From positions 1 through 9,362 of the forward strand of contig JAEDEG010000104.1 in the NCBI GenBank assembly GCA_016293435.1: a stretch of DNA of 9,362 nucleotides, written 5' to 3'. Shown in pieces: positions 1 through 7,507 of the stretch. This stretch comes from Clostridia bacterium (lineage in GTDB: Bacteria; Bacillota; Clostridia; UMGS1810). Each line of letters opens with the position of its first letter. Position 1 is the first letter of the stretch. The position numbers were made by a program, and so were the translations under genes. Under the pieces are notes generated by a model. That model was not told the origin of the DNA. It searched no databases and was given only the letters and a program-made list of their open reading frames with translations.

Positions 1-834
1 TCTTATGGCGGAAAAATATTGGCATCCTCTCTTCTGGAGGCAGTCAGTATTGAAATTAAAAGCGCGGTAATCGGTAAGGTGTATACGAGTGCTGATTTGG
101 CATACTACACAAAAGGGAAGCAATTTCCTCAAATTATCAATACCAATATCAATGAGAGTATTAGCAGCGTTCTTTTCCCAGTCTTTGCAAAAGTGCAGGA
201 CAGTGTACAACTTTTACGGAATTATATGTCAAGGGTAATAAAAATATCGTCCTTTGTTATTTTCCCCCTGCAGTTTGGGCTGATTGCCGTTGCCCCTGAG
301 TTTGTTTCAGTAATATTGACTGACAAATGGCTTGGGTGTGTTCCATATCTTCGTATAATGTGTTTAGCATTTTTGTCAACGCCTATTTTCACCGCAAATC
401 AGCAGGTAATGAAGGCAATGGGAAAAAGTGGCTGGGTTTTAACGATTTCATTTGTCAGAAGTATTGGAGGAATTGCTCTCGCGTTTTTAACCCTTCCGTT
501 TGGTGTCGAGGTGGTTGCATGGAGTGCCACTGCCATTTCTTTTATTGCTACAATCGTTTCAGCAATTGTAGTTGGAAAATTGATAAATTACGGTTTTATA
601 GCACAGATAAAGGATTTGCTCCCGACCGTTCTTTTATCGGCATCTATGGCTGCGCTTGTAATGCTGATCGGAATATTGCCTTTGAACCATATTTTTGTTT
701 TGATATTGCAGGTTTCAGCTGGGGCACTTTTCTATATTATGGTTGCACGCATTACAAGGATGGATAGCTATTTTTATATACTTTCCTTTGTAAAAGAAAA
801 GTGGAAGAGGAAAAAAGATAATGGAAGCAAATAA
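1..834 (+). CDS. wzx: Wzx-type polysaccharide flippase, 3' part (5' end outside window)
   Basis: The frame is open from base 1, so the TTG codon at 19 is not the true start. The visible part is 277 residues; flippases of this family are usually around 480, so roughly the first 200 are missing. The family moves undecaprenyl-linked repeat units across the cytoplasmic membrane in Wzx/Wzy-dependent pathways. Evidence is the polytopic profile, with hydrophobic segments at about residues 80-105, 114-133, 145-166, 169-192, 206-226 and 229-249 of the visible part, and a typical RfbX/MATE-like core around residues 22-43 (DLAYYTKGKQFP) followed by the SSVLFPVFAK stretch. The C-terminus is basic, as expected for a cytoplasmic tail. 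It overlaps the next gene by 14 bases. A teichoic-acid or other O-antigen-type exporter of the same superfamily cannot be excluded. Confidence 0.88.
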   Translation, partial: SYGGKILASSLLEAVSIEIKSAVIGKVYTSADLAYYTKGKQFPQIINTNINESISSVLFPVFAKVQDSVQLLRNYMSRVIKISSFVIFPLQFGLIAVAPEFVSVILTDKWLGCVPYLRIMCLAFLSTPIFTANQQVMKAMGKSGWVLTISFVRSIGGIALAFLTLPFGVEVVAWSATAISFIATIVSAIVVGKLINYGFIAQIKDLLPTVLLSASMAALVMLIGILPLNHIFVLILQVSAGALFYIMVARITRMDSYFYILSFVKEKWKRKKDNGSK

Positions 835-1981
835 AATCTTATTTATCACAGATAGATACTTACCGTCTCCATCCAGCAACGGAGCTTGCGTATCTAAGAT
901 TGTAAATTCCTATCAACAAAAAGAAAATGTATATGTTCTTGCGTTTTCTTTCGGGGAAACGGCGAGTATCGATACCAATGTATTCTATTGCCACTATAAA
1001 AGAAAACCCTCACCGGGATACAACCGTATATTTGGTTACTGTCAAGATGACGGTGCAGTAATGGCACTATTTTCGGAAGCATGCCGAATGATCGAAGAGA
1101 AGCGTATTAACACGGTGGTTTGTGCTTACCGTTCCGTAGAGTGTTTACTTGCCGGATTGAAATTGAAAAAGAAATACAAGGATATATGCGTTATCGGCTA
1201 TTTTTTGGATAATATTTTTGAGTGGAGCACATCTTCCAATCTAAAGGACAGAATTATATTTCTTAATCAAAAGCGATTGCTTTATAAGTTAAACCGTTCC
1301 TTTGATTCTATAATTGCCTTAAAGTATTATAAGGCTACATTTGAGAAGATGCTTGGGACAACAAAAAAAGTCTTTTATGCCGGTCTGCCTTCTCTACGAA
1401 AGTGTAAAGCGACGTTAGAAGAAAATCAAGAATCTGATCCGAAACATATCCATATTGTTTACGCAGGTTCTTTTTATGAGCAATGTAGAAGACCTGATGA
1501 AATTCTTTCATTTATGTATGAAGTATGTGCTGTATTGCCTGAAATTAAGATTCATCTTTATTCATGGGGATGTGAAAGCTTAATTGATGCCGCCAAAGAA
1601 AGAATGGGACACAACCTTGACCTATGCGGTAGGGTTACTGCAGAGGAAGCAGAAAGAGCAATCCATAGTGCAGATATCTTATTGAATGTTGGAAATGATT
1701 TGCCTTATGCTGTGCCCGGAAAGCTTTTTGAATACTTCTCAACCGGAAAGCCGATTATCAATTTTTGTTACCGTCGTAATGATGGGGCAACCCAAGATTG
1801 CGAGAAATACGGGAATGTTTTCAATATATATTCCCAAAGTGATAACAGCGTTGATGATTGTGTGAAATTCATTTTAAACAGACACAGCGTATCATGGGAT
1901 GTTTTGCAAACGACTTTTTATGATAGCTTGCCTGAGTATACGGCAAATTTAATTATGGAAAAGGGTGACAAACATGTTTAA
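821..1981 (+). CDS. Glycosyltransferase, GT-B fold, GT4-like
   Basis: This 386-residue protein probably transfers a sugar from a nucleotide donor to the growing lipid-linked repeat unit at the cytoplasmic face. The N-terminus (ILFITDRYLPSPSSNGA, residues 6-22) resembles the start of GT4 acceptor domains. The C-terminal donor domain begins near residue 211 (HIVYAGSF), and residues 299-311 (PGKLFEYFSTGKP) match the GT4 nucleotide-sugar motif, with E304 as the conserved acid. There is no signal peptide or clear membrane segment. The ATG lies 10 bases after an AGAGG site (806-810) and inside the end of the flippase gene. The donor and acceptor sugars cannot be told from sequence. L-FucNAc or GlcNAc-type donors are possible given the downstream capEFG genes, but this is only inference. 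Confidence 0.85.
   Translation: MEANKILFITDRYLPSPSSNGACVSKIVNSYQQKENVYVLAFSFGETASIDTNVFYCHYKRKPSPGYNRIFGYCQDDGAVMALFSEACRMIEEKRINTVVCAYRSVECLLAGLKLKKKYKDICVIGYFLDNIFEWSTSSNLKDRIIFLNQKRLLYKLNRSFDSIIALKYYKATFEKMLGTTKKVFYAGLPSLRKCKATLEENQESDPKHIHIVYAGSFYEQCRRPDEILSFMYEVCAVLPEIKIHLYSWGCESLIDAAKERMGHNLDLCGRVTAEEAERAIHSADILLNVGNDLPYAVPGKLFEYFSTGKPIINFCYRRNDGATQDCEKYGNVFNIYSQSDNSVDDCVKFILNRHSVSWDVLQTTFYDSLPEYTANLIMEKGDKHV
1961..1965 (+). promoter_or_regulatory. Ribosome binding site that favours the ATG at 1974
   Basis: AAGGG at 1961-1965 lies 8 bases before the ATG at 1974, a normal spacing. A GTG at 1965 is in the same frame, but it would overlap this site and has no comparable purine-rich site at the right distance. 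The ATG is therefore chosen. It also creates the compact ATGTTTAA overlap with the stop of the previous gene. Confidence 0.65.
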
Positions 1982-2975
1982 TGTGCCTGTTGCATTATTT
2001 ATATTTAAAAGAACAGAGAAATCTGTTCGGATTATGGAGGAAATATCTAAAGTTGCACCGAAAAAAGTATATCTTATTTCCGATGCCGGACGAAATGAAA
2101 AAGAACAACTTGAGGTAGATCAATGTCGCAAAGCAGTTGAAAATGCGGTAAATTGGGATTGTGAACTTGTAAGGATGTATGAGGAAACAAACCAAGGATG
2201 CTACAATATAGGCGTTAGTGCAATGAAAATCTTCGAAAAGGAAAAGACGTGTATTTTTCTTGAGGATGACAATCTACCCTGCAACAGTTTTTTTGAATAT
2301 TGCAAAGAATTGCTGGAGCGCTATGAAGAAAACGATGATATCCTATGGATATGCGGGACGAACTATATGAGCACGTATGTTCCCCAAGATGGCTCGGATT
2401 ATGTTTTTACACAGCATATGCTACCCTGCGGTTGGGCTTCTTGGAGTAAAAAGTTTAACAAATACTATGAGTACGATTTTCAGCACCTAAACAAGGAGGG
2501 AATCGCACGAGCAGGATGCGCTTATAGAAGCAAAAGATTGTTCCGATACGATTTGAATAATTGGCAAAGTGAGATAAGGAATAAAGCGGAAGGCAGATAT
2601 GCTTCATGGGATTATCATATGAATTTCACACTTAGATACCATAATAAATTTGGTATTGCTCCCAAATACAACCAGATTACAAATATCGGAGCGGATTCGG
2701 CTGCTGCTCACGGCGGAGCAAGTATGGAAAACTATTTAACAAGCAAATTCTGCATGGTTCCGATCAAACAACTGTCTTTACCTCTAAAACATCCGAATGA
2801 AGTAAAGCTTGATTCTAAATTTGAAAAAGAAACGGAAAAAATTATTGTTCCTCCACGTAGCTATTACTTAAAAATTGCCATAAGAAGGCTGATCCCAATT
2901 CCCAGAGATATCTCTATCAAGAAATCTTTACGCGCTGGGAGAATTATTAGAAAGGGGGAACAGGGTAAAAAATGA
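1974..2975 (+). CDS. Glycosyltransferase, GT-A fold (GT2-like)
   Basis: The 333-residue protein starts with a beta strand (VPVALFIFKR) typical of a group of GT-A sugar transferases found in capsule loci, sometimes labelled hemolysin-activation-like. Residues 96-99 (LEDD) are the DXD-type motif that binds the metal and nucleotide-sugar phosphate. Residues 150-157 (LPCGWASW) and 210-215 (ASWDYH) match the conserved tryptophan-rich acceptor and catalytic blocks of this group. The last roughly 40 residues are rich in Arg and Lys, which may help membrane association. There is no signal peptide. Its start overlaps the previous gene by 8 bases and its stop overlaps the pyruvyltransferase start (ATGA), so translation is probably coupled. 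The sugar specificity is unknown. Confidence 0.8.
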   Translation: MFNVPVALFIFKRTEKSVRIMEEISKVAPKKVYLISDAGRNEKEQLEVDQCRKAVENAVNWDCELVRMYEETNQGCYNIGVSAMKIFEKEKTCIFLEDDNLPCNSFFEYCKELLERYEENDDILWICGTNYMSTYVPQDGSDYVFTQHMLPCGWASWSKKFNKYYEYDFQHLNKEGIARAGCAYRSKRLFRYDLNNWQSEIRNKAEGRYASWDYHMNFTLRYHNKFGIAPKYNQITNIGADSAAAHGGASMENYLTSKFCMVPIKQLSLPLKHPNEVKLDSKFEKETEKIIVPPRSYYLKIAIRRLIPIPRDISIKKSLRAGRIIRKGEQGKK

Positions 2976-4108
2976 ACAAAGTTGGATTGCTGACTTGCTT
3001 TTTAGACAATTACGGCGCATGCTTGCAGGCGTATGCGTTATCAACTGTAATTGAGTCATTGGGTTATGATTGTGAAATCTTACAGTATATCGAGCCGCAA
3101 GGTTATTTTGAACCGAGTTTTGGCAATCGTATTAAAAACACATTCATTTATAATAAATTGAGAAGTGTTTCCCGTTCTTACAAAAACGCATATCTTTGTG
3201 AAAAGATTAAAAGAAAATCTTTTGAGAAGTTTAGAAAAAAGTATTTAAAAATATCTGAAAAAAAGTACCGTTCCTCTGACGAATTAAAGGAAGCAAATAA
3301 ATATTACGATATCTTTGTCTGTGGCAGCGACCAGATATGGAATCCCTCCTTTTATGGTGGGAACAATAAAGCCTATTTCTTGAATTTTGCAGAAAAAGAA
3401 AAGAGAAAGATATCGTATGCTCCAAGCATAGGTCTGGATAGAATTCCGGATCAGTATGCAAAGGATTTTTCTGAATTGGTCAGTTATCTTGATGATATTT
3501 CGGTTCGAGAATCCAATGCCGTTGATATCATAAAAGAACTTTCCGGGCGTGATGCAAAACATGTTCTTGATCCGACTCTGCTTATTAGCGGAGAGCAATG
3601 GTTGGAAATTGTGAGCGAAAAGAGAATCGTGAAGAATCCATACATATTCTGTTATTTATTCGGAAATCATGATGAGTATGATGTCGCTATCGAGCATTTG
3701 CGCGAAATTTCCGGGGGGTTAGACGTTGTTATTGTTCCGTTTTGTGAAAAGCATTTGAAGAATCGTTATACCAAAATATACGATGCCGGTCCGTTGGAAT
3801 TCCTTAATCTGATAAATAATGCCCAATATGTGATTACGGACAGTTTTCATGCAACTGTGTTTTCGATTCTATTTTCACGACCGTTTTTCACATTGCCGAG
3901 ATTTAAAAAGAATCAGAAAAACAGTATGAATTCCCGTATATACAGTTTGCTTGATGCAGTAGGGGCACAGGACCGCTTGATTGACTATACACAAGTTAAC
4001 TCGTTCAAAGTAGATGGGAAGATCGATTATGCTACTGTCCACTCCAAATTGATAAATATGCGCAAGTCAAGTTTAGAGTATCTCAAGGAGGCATTGGAAG
4101 GAAAATGA
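2972..4108 (+). CDS. Polysaccharide pyruvyltransferase family protein
   Basis: Members of this family (CsaB/WcaK-like) transfer an enolpyruvyl group from phosphoenolpyruvate to a sugar, forming a pyruvate ketal that adds negative charge to a surface polymer. Diagnostic blocks in the 378 residues are the N-terminal NYGACLQAYAL (13-23), VCGSDQIWNP (116-125), ISYAPSIG (147-154), SVRESNA (177-183), LDPTLL (199-204) and TDSFHATVFSILF (289-301). The DSFH segment is the conserved C-terminal signature, with H293 the likely functional histidine. Length is normal and no signal peptide is seen. Candidate binding sites upstream are AAAGGGGG at 2951-2958 and AGGG at 2962-2965. The start overlaps the preceding stop as ATGA and the stop overlaps the next start as ATGA. 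That tight link with the FrhB-like gene is notable. The acceptor sugar is not known. Confidence 0.9.
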   Translation: MNKVGLLTCFLDNYGACLQAYALSTVIESLGYDCEILQYIEPQGYFEPSFGNRIKNTFIYNKLRSVSRSYKNAYLCEKIKRKSFEKFRKKYLKISEKKYRSSDELKEANKYYDIFVCGSDQIWNPSFYGGNNKAYFLNFAEKEKRKISYAPSIGLDRIPDQYAKDFSELVSYLDDISVRESNAVDIIKELSGRDAKHVLDPTLLISGEQWLEIVSEKRIVKNPYIFCYLFGNHDEYDVAIEHLREISGGLDVVIVPFCEKHLKNRYTKIYDAGPLEFLNLINNAQYVITDSFHATVFSILFSRPFFTLPRFKKNQKNSMNSRIYSLLDAVGAQDRLIDYTQVNSFKVDGKIDYATVHSKLINMRKSSLEYLKEALEGK

Positions 4109-5262
4109 AACAGATTTGTTCTCCCAAGCATTGTACCGGATGTGGTAGCTGTGTGAATGCATGTCCGAAACAATGTATAAGTCTTGACTATGATAAAAAC
4201 GGATTTTTGCATCCATATATCAATAAACATCAATGCATTGATTGTGGCAGATGCGAAAAGGTTTGTCCGAGTCGCAATACAGTTAAAAGGGACATGCCGA
4301 TTCAAGCAATTGTTGCGTGCAGCCGAAACGAAGATATTGTTCGGGGAAGCTCATCAGGAGGAATATTCAGTGAGCTTGCACGGAGTATTTTTGATGTCGG
4401 TGGGATTGTATGCGGAGCTGTTTTTGCTGAGGATTTTCTTACCGTGCAACATAGTGTGGCAACCAATCTTGATGAATTGTCGAAAATGCGAGGCTCAAAA
4501 TATATTCAAAGCAATGCCCGCAGTATTTATAAAGAAACGAAGGTACATCTCCAAGATGGGAAAACGGTTTTGTTTAGCGGAACACCCTGTCAGGTTGCGG
4601 GGCTTAAAACCTATCTCGGAAAAGAGTATCCAAACTTAATTACAGTTGATTTTGTATGTCATGGAGTCGCATCTACAAAAGCATATCAGGAATACTTAAA
4701 ATCGCTCGATATACAAGAAAAAATATGCGATTTTTCATTCAGATACAAGAAAACATCAGACGACCAATATGCCAACTGTATGTTTAGAATATGTCTCGCA
4801 AATGGGACTTGTGTAGAAGAAAATTGGTTGGCTTCATCGCTCGGGTATGCTTTTTCAAATAACCTATTGAGCCGATATTCCTGCTCGTTGTGTAGCTATG
4901 CAACCGTTTCGAGAGTTTCGGATATCACCGTTGCGGACTATATTTCAAATATCGATGACGAATCGCTTCGCAAATCAAGAAGCGCTAAATCGTTAATCCT
5001 TATCAATACAAAAACAGGTGCTGAGGCGTTTAATAGAATCAAAAAAAATTTGCTGTATACCGAAATCAGTATAGAAAAAGCCGTTTGTGTATCAAAACAT
5101 CTGTCCTCGCCTGCCATACAACACCGAAACAGAAGAATGGTTTTCAAGCATTTGGGCAAGCGTTCATGGAACGAATTATCCACAAAGTATTTTACGGTAT
5201 ATAAACCCATTCGAACGTTCGAAAGCATAAAAAATAAATTTAAAATTCAAAATGAGAGGTAA
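4105..5262 (+). CDS. FrhB/FdhB-family iron-sulfur oxidoreductase of unknown role
   Basis: The 385-residue protein has two ferredoxin-type [4Fe-4S] motifs: C10-x2-C13-x2-C16-x3-C20-P and C44-x2-C47-x2-C50-x3-C54-P, with extra cysteines at 5 and 24. The rest matches the F420 hydrogenase/dehydrogenase beta-subunit domain: GSSSGG (81-86), MRGSKYIQS, GTPCQVAGL (159-167), DFVCHG (182-187) and a late C260-x2-C263 pair followed by TVADY. Archaeal relatives carry FAD and move electrons to or from coenzyme F420. Bacterial versions in polysaccharide loci often sit beside pyruvyltransferases, as here, and their reaction is not established. A redox step on the sugar or its pyruvyl substituent is a guess. 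F420 use is doubtful in this host. An A8 tract lies at 5041-5048. Two purine-rich sites precede the start (4085-4091 and 4096-4101), neither at ideal spacing. Confidence 0.88.
   Translation: MKQICSPKHCTGCGSCVNACPKQCISLDYDKNGFLHPYINKHQCIDCGRCEKVCPSRNTVKRDMPIQAIVACSRNEDIVRGSSSGGIFSELARSIFDVGGIVCGAVFAEDFLTVQHSVATNLDELSKMRGSKYIQSNARSIYKETKVHLQDGKTVLFSGTPCQVAGLKTYLGKEYPNLITVDFVCHGVASTKAYQEYLKSLDIQEKICDFSFRYKKTSDDQYANCMFRICLANGTCVEENWLASSLGYAFSNNLLSRYSCSLCSYATVSRVSDITVADYISNIDDESLRKSRSAKSLILINTKTGAEAFNRIKKNLLYTEISIEKAVCVSKHLSSPAIQHRNRRMVFKHLGKRSWNELSTKYFTVYKPIRTFESIKNKFKIQNER
5210..5223. repeat. Perfect 14-base palindrome upstream of capE
   Basis: TTCGAACGTTCGAA reads identically on both strands. 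It lies in the last codons of the FrhB-like gene, 45 bases before the capE start. A TATATAA stretch (5198-5204) just upstream could be a weak -10 element, but only a poor -35 candidate (TTATCC, 5176-5181) accompanies it. An operator or internal promoter region is possible. About one palindrome of this size per one to two windows is expected by chance, so function is not claimed. Confidence 0.3.
5254..5259 (+). promoter_or_regulatory. Ribosome binding site of capE
   Basis: GAGAGG lies inside the last codons of the FrhB-like gene and 9 bases before the capE ATG. It supports the start at 5269 and indicates that capE translation begins in the same transcript, with only 6 bases between the two genes. 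Confidence 0.7.
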
Positions 5263-5268
5263 TAAAAA

Positions 5269-6306
5269 ATGTCTTTATTTACAAACAAAACTCTTTTAAT
5301 CACCGGCGGTACCGGCTCTTTCGGAAATGCAGTTCTCAACCGCTTCCTCAAAACCGATATCGGAGAAATCCGAATCTTTTCTCGTGACGAGAAAAAACAA
5401 GACGATATGCGTCACGAATTTCAGGCAAAGATGCCCGAAGTTGCGGATAAAATCAAATTTTTTATTGGCGATGTCCGTGACCTCGCTTCTGTGAAAAATG
5501 CCATGCACGGCGTTGACTACATATTCCACGCTGCAGCGCTGAAGCAGGTTCCGTCCTGCGAATTTTTCCCGATGGAAGCTGTACGTACTAACGTTTTCGG
5601 CACGGACAATGTTCTGACAGCAGCAATCGACGAAGGCGTTAAGTCTGTTATTTGTCTTTCTACCGATAAAGCAGCATATCCCGTCAATGCTATGGGTATC
5701 ACCAAAGCGCTTGAAGAAAGGGTTGCTGTGGCAAAGTCCAGAAACACAGCAACTACAAAAATCTGTTGCACCCGTTACGGCAATGTTATGTGTTCCCGTG
5801 GCTCTGTCATTCCGCTTTGGATTGACCAAATCAGAGCCGGTAATCCAATCACCATTACCGAGCCCTCGATGACCAGATTTGTCATGTCCCTTGATGAGGC
5901 GGTTGATCTTGTTCTGTTTGCATTTGAGCATGGTGTAAATGGTGATATTCTCGTCCAAAAAGCACCGGCATGTACCATCGAAACCCTTGCAAAAGCTGTT
6001 ACAGGCTTATTTAATCCCGAAACGGAAATCAAGGTAATTGGTATCCGTCACGGCGAAAAGATGTATGAAACTTTGCTCACCAACGAAGAATGCGCCAATG
6101 CGGTTGACATGGGCGATTTTTACCGTGTTCCCTCGGACAACCGTGGCTTGAACTATGATAAGTTCTTCAAGGATGGTGATGTAGAAAGAAATACTCTTTC
6201 CGAGTTCAACTCCAACAATACCGAATTGCTGACAGTAGAACAGGTAAAGGAAAAACTATTGTCTCTTACATATATCCGAGAAAAGCTTGAAAAGGAAGCG
6301 AAGTAA
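5269..6306 (+). CDS. capE: UDP-GlcNAc 4,6-dehydratase/5-epimerase, CapE type
   Basis: CapE catalyses the first committed step to UDP-L-FucNAc: 4,6-dehydration of UDP-GlcNAc with inversion at C5, giving a 4-keto-6-deoxy-L-sugar nucleotide. The 345 residues form an extended short-chain dehydrogenase. TGGTGSFG (12-19) is the NADP-binding loop, FIGDVRD (66-72) and FHAAALKQVP (86-95) are typical of the FlaA1/CapE group, and LSTDKAAYPVNAMGITK (130-146) is the active-site block. There the usual Tyr of YxxxK is Met (M142-x3-K146), which is characteristic of the inverting UDP-GlcNAc dehydratases and not a defect. T132, D133 and K134 are also conserved. Length matches staphylococcal CapE. It heads the capEFG set and is GC-richer than the genes to its left. 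PseB, the pseudaminic acid enzyme, is the main alternative, but the capF and capG neighbours argue for CapE. Confidence 0.93.
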   Translation: MSLFTNKTLLITGGTGSFGNAVLNRFLKTDIGEIRIFSRDEKKQDDMRHEFQAKMPEVADKIKFFIGDVRDLASVKNAMHGVDYIFHAAALKQVPSCEFFPMEAVRTNVFGTDNVLTAAIDEGVKSVICLSTDKAAYPVNAMGITKALEERVAVAKSRNTATTKICCTRYGNVMCSRGSVIPLWIDQIRAGNPITITEPSMTRFVMSLDEAVDLVLFAFEHGVNGDILVQKAPACTIETLAKAVTGLFNPETEIKVIGIRHGEKMYETLLTNEECANAVDMGDFYRVPSDNRGLNYDKFFKDGDVERNTLSEFNSNNTELLTVEQVKEKLLSLTYIREKLEKEAK

Positions 6307-6307
6307 T

Positions 6308-7507
6308 ATGAAGATACTGGTAACAGGCGCAAAAGGTTTTGTTGGTAAAAATATTTGCGTGTCCTTAAAGAACATCCGCGACGGAAAGGACAGAACTCGC
6401 CCGAATATATCAATCGGCGAGATATACGAATATGACATCGACACCGATCCCGCACTTCTCGACGAATACTGTGCAAAGTGTGATTTCGTATTCAATCTTG
6501 CAGGCGTGAACCGTCCGCAGAATGCTGAAGAGTTTATGCAGGGCAATTTCGGTTTTGCAAGCACACTTCTTGACACGTTAAAAAAGCATAACAACACTTG
6601 CCCCGTGATGATTTCTTCTTCCATTCAAGCCACTTGCATCGGTCGTTATGACAGCGACTACGGCAGAAGCAAAAAGGCAGGCGAAGAACTGATTTTTGCC
6701 TACGGCGAAGAAACGGGCGCAAAGGTGCTTGTTTACCGTTTCCCGAATCTGTTTGGCAAGTGGTGCCGACCGAACTACAATTCCGCAGTTGCTACTTTCT
6801 GTAATAATATTGCAAACGATTTGCCTATTCAAGTGAGCGACAGAGCTGTACAGCTTGAACTTCTCTACATTGATGACCTTGTAACTGAAATGCTGGATGC
6901 ACTTGAGGGCAAGGAGCATCATTGTACCTTTGATGGCATTGATACCGTTCTTTGCGAGGATGGAAAATACTGTGCCGCACCGATAACGCACAAGGTAACG
7001 CTTGGTGAAATTGTGGACTTACTTGGCAGCTTTCAGTCACAGACAAGCACGCTTGTCATGCCCGAAATTCCCGATAACAGTTTTGCAAAGAAGTTATACA
7101 GCACTTATCTTTCTTATCTTCCGAAAGAAAGGGTAGCGTTCCCATTGAAGATGAACTGCGATGACAGAGGCAGCTTTACCGAGTTACTCAAAACCGAAAA
7201 GTGCGGTCAGTTCAGCGTAAATATCTCAAAACCCGGTATTACCAAAGGACAACATTGGCATCACACAAAATGGGAATTTTTCATAGTTGTCAGCGGACAC
7301 GGACTCATTCAGCTGCGCAAAATCGGGACAGATGAAGTGTTGAATTTTGAAGTTTCGGGAGATAAGATTGAAGCTGTGCACATGCTTCCCGGCTATACGC
7401 ACAATATCATAAATCTCAGCGACACTGAAAATCTCGTTACGGTGATGTGGGCAAACGAACAGTTTAACCCGGGGCACCCCGACACATTTTTTGAGGTGGT
7501 GGAATAA
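6308..7507 (+). CDS. capF: Bifunctional CapF: 3-epimerase (cupin) and 4-reductase (SDR)
   Basis: CapF converts the CapE product to UDP-N-acetyl-L-talosamine by C3 epimerisation in a C-terminal cupin and NAD(P)H-dependent C4 reduction in an N-terminal dehydrogenase domain. The 399 residues show TGAKGFVG (6-13) for cofactor binding, SSSIQAT (103-109), Y118-x3-K122 as the catalytic pair, and PNLFGKW further on. The cupin starts near MNCDDRGSFTE. Its likely zinc ligands lie among H316, H318, H319 and E323 (GQHWHHTKWEF), with H365 in GYTHNI. The blocks closely resemble Staphylococcus aureus CapF, which is about 30 residues shorter; the extra length is near residues 21-42 and in a cysteine-containing stretch before VTLGEIVDLL. 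The ATG at 6308 follows AAAGGA (6291-6296); an in-frame TTG at 6287 would overlap capE and is less likely. Confidence 0.94.
   Translation: MKILVTGAKGFVGKNICVSLKNIRDGKDRTRPNISIGEIYEYDIDTDPALLDEYCAKCDFVFNLAGVNRPQNAEEFMQGNFGFASTLLDTLKKHNNTCPVMISSSIQATCIGRYDSDYGRSKKAGEELIFAYGEETGAKVLVYRFPNLFGKWCRPNYNSAVATFCNNIANDLPIQVSDRAVQLELLYIDDLVTEMLDALEGKEHHCTFDGIDTVLCEDGKYCAAPITHKVTLGEIVDLLGSFQSQTSTLVMPEIPDNSFAKKLYSTYLSYLPKERVAFPLKMNCDDRGSFTELLKTEKCGQFSVNISKPGITKGQHWHHTKWEFFIVVSGHGLIQLRKIGTDEVLNFEVSGDKIEAVHMLPGYTHNIINLSDTENLVTVMWANEQFNPGHPDTFFEVVE

Noticed and set aside
1965..1973. GTG start three codons upstream for the GT-A glycosyltransferase
   Set aside because: It overlaps the AAGGG site that is well placed for the ATG at 1974.
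3713..3718. G6 run in the pyruvyltransferase gene as a contingency locus
   Set aside because: Six bases is short for phase variation, and the reading frame is intact across it.
4964..4984. Inverted repeat CGCTTC...GAAGCG in the FrhB-like gene
   Set aside because: A 6-bp stem with a 9-base loop inside coding sequence is expected by chance.
5041..5048. A8 tract in the FrhB-like gene as a phase-variation or slippage site
   Set aside because: It is within the range common in AT-rich coding DNA, encodes Lys-Lys-Asn in frame, and the gene is intact. Phase-variable tracts are usually longer or G/C-based.
5302..5316. Repeated ACCGGCGGTACCGG near the capE start
   Set aside because: It is explained by the glycine- and threonine-rich nucleotide-binding loop (TGGTGS).
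5296..5958. 220-codon open frame on the - strand opposite capE
   Set aside because: It is fully antisense to an intact CapE and its cysteine- and histidine-rich translation resembles no protein family.
6287..6307. Upstream TTG start for capF
   Set aside because: It would run into the end of capE and adds a basic non-conserved leader. The ATG at 6308 starts directly at the Rossmann strand and has AAAGGA upstream.
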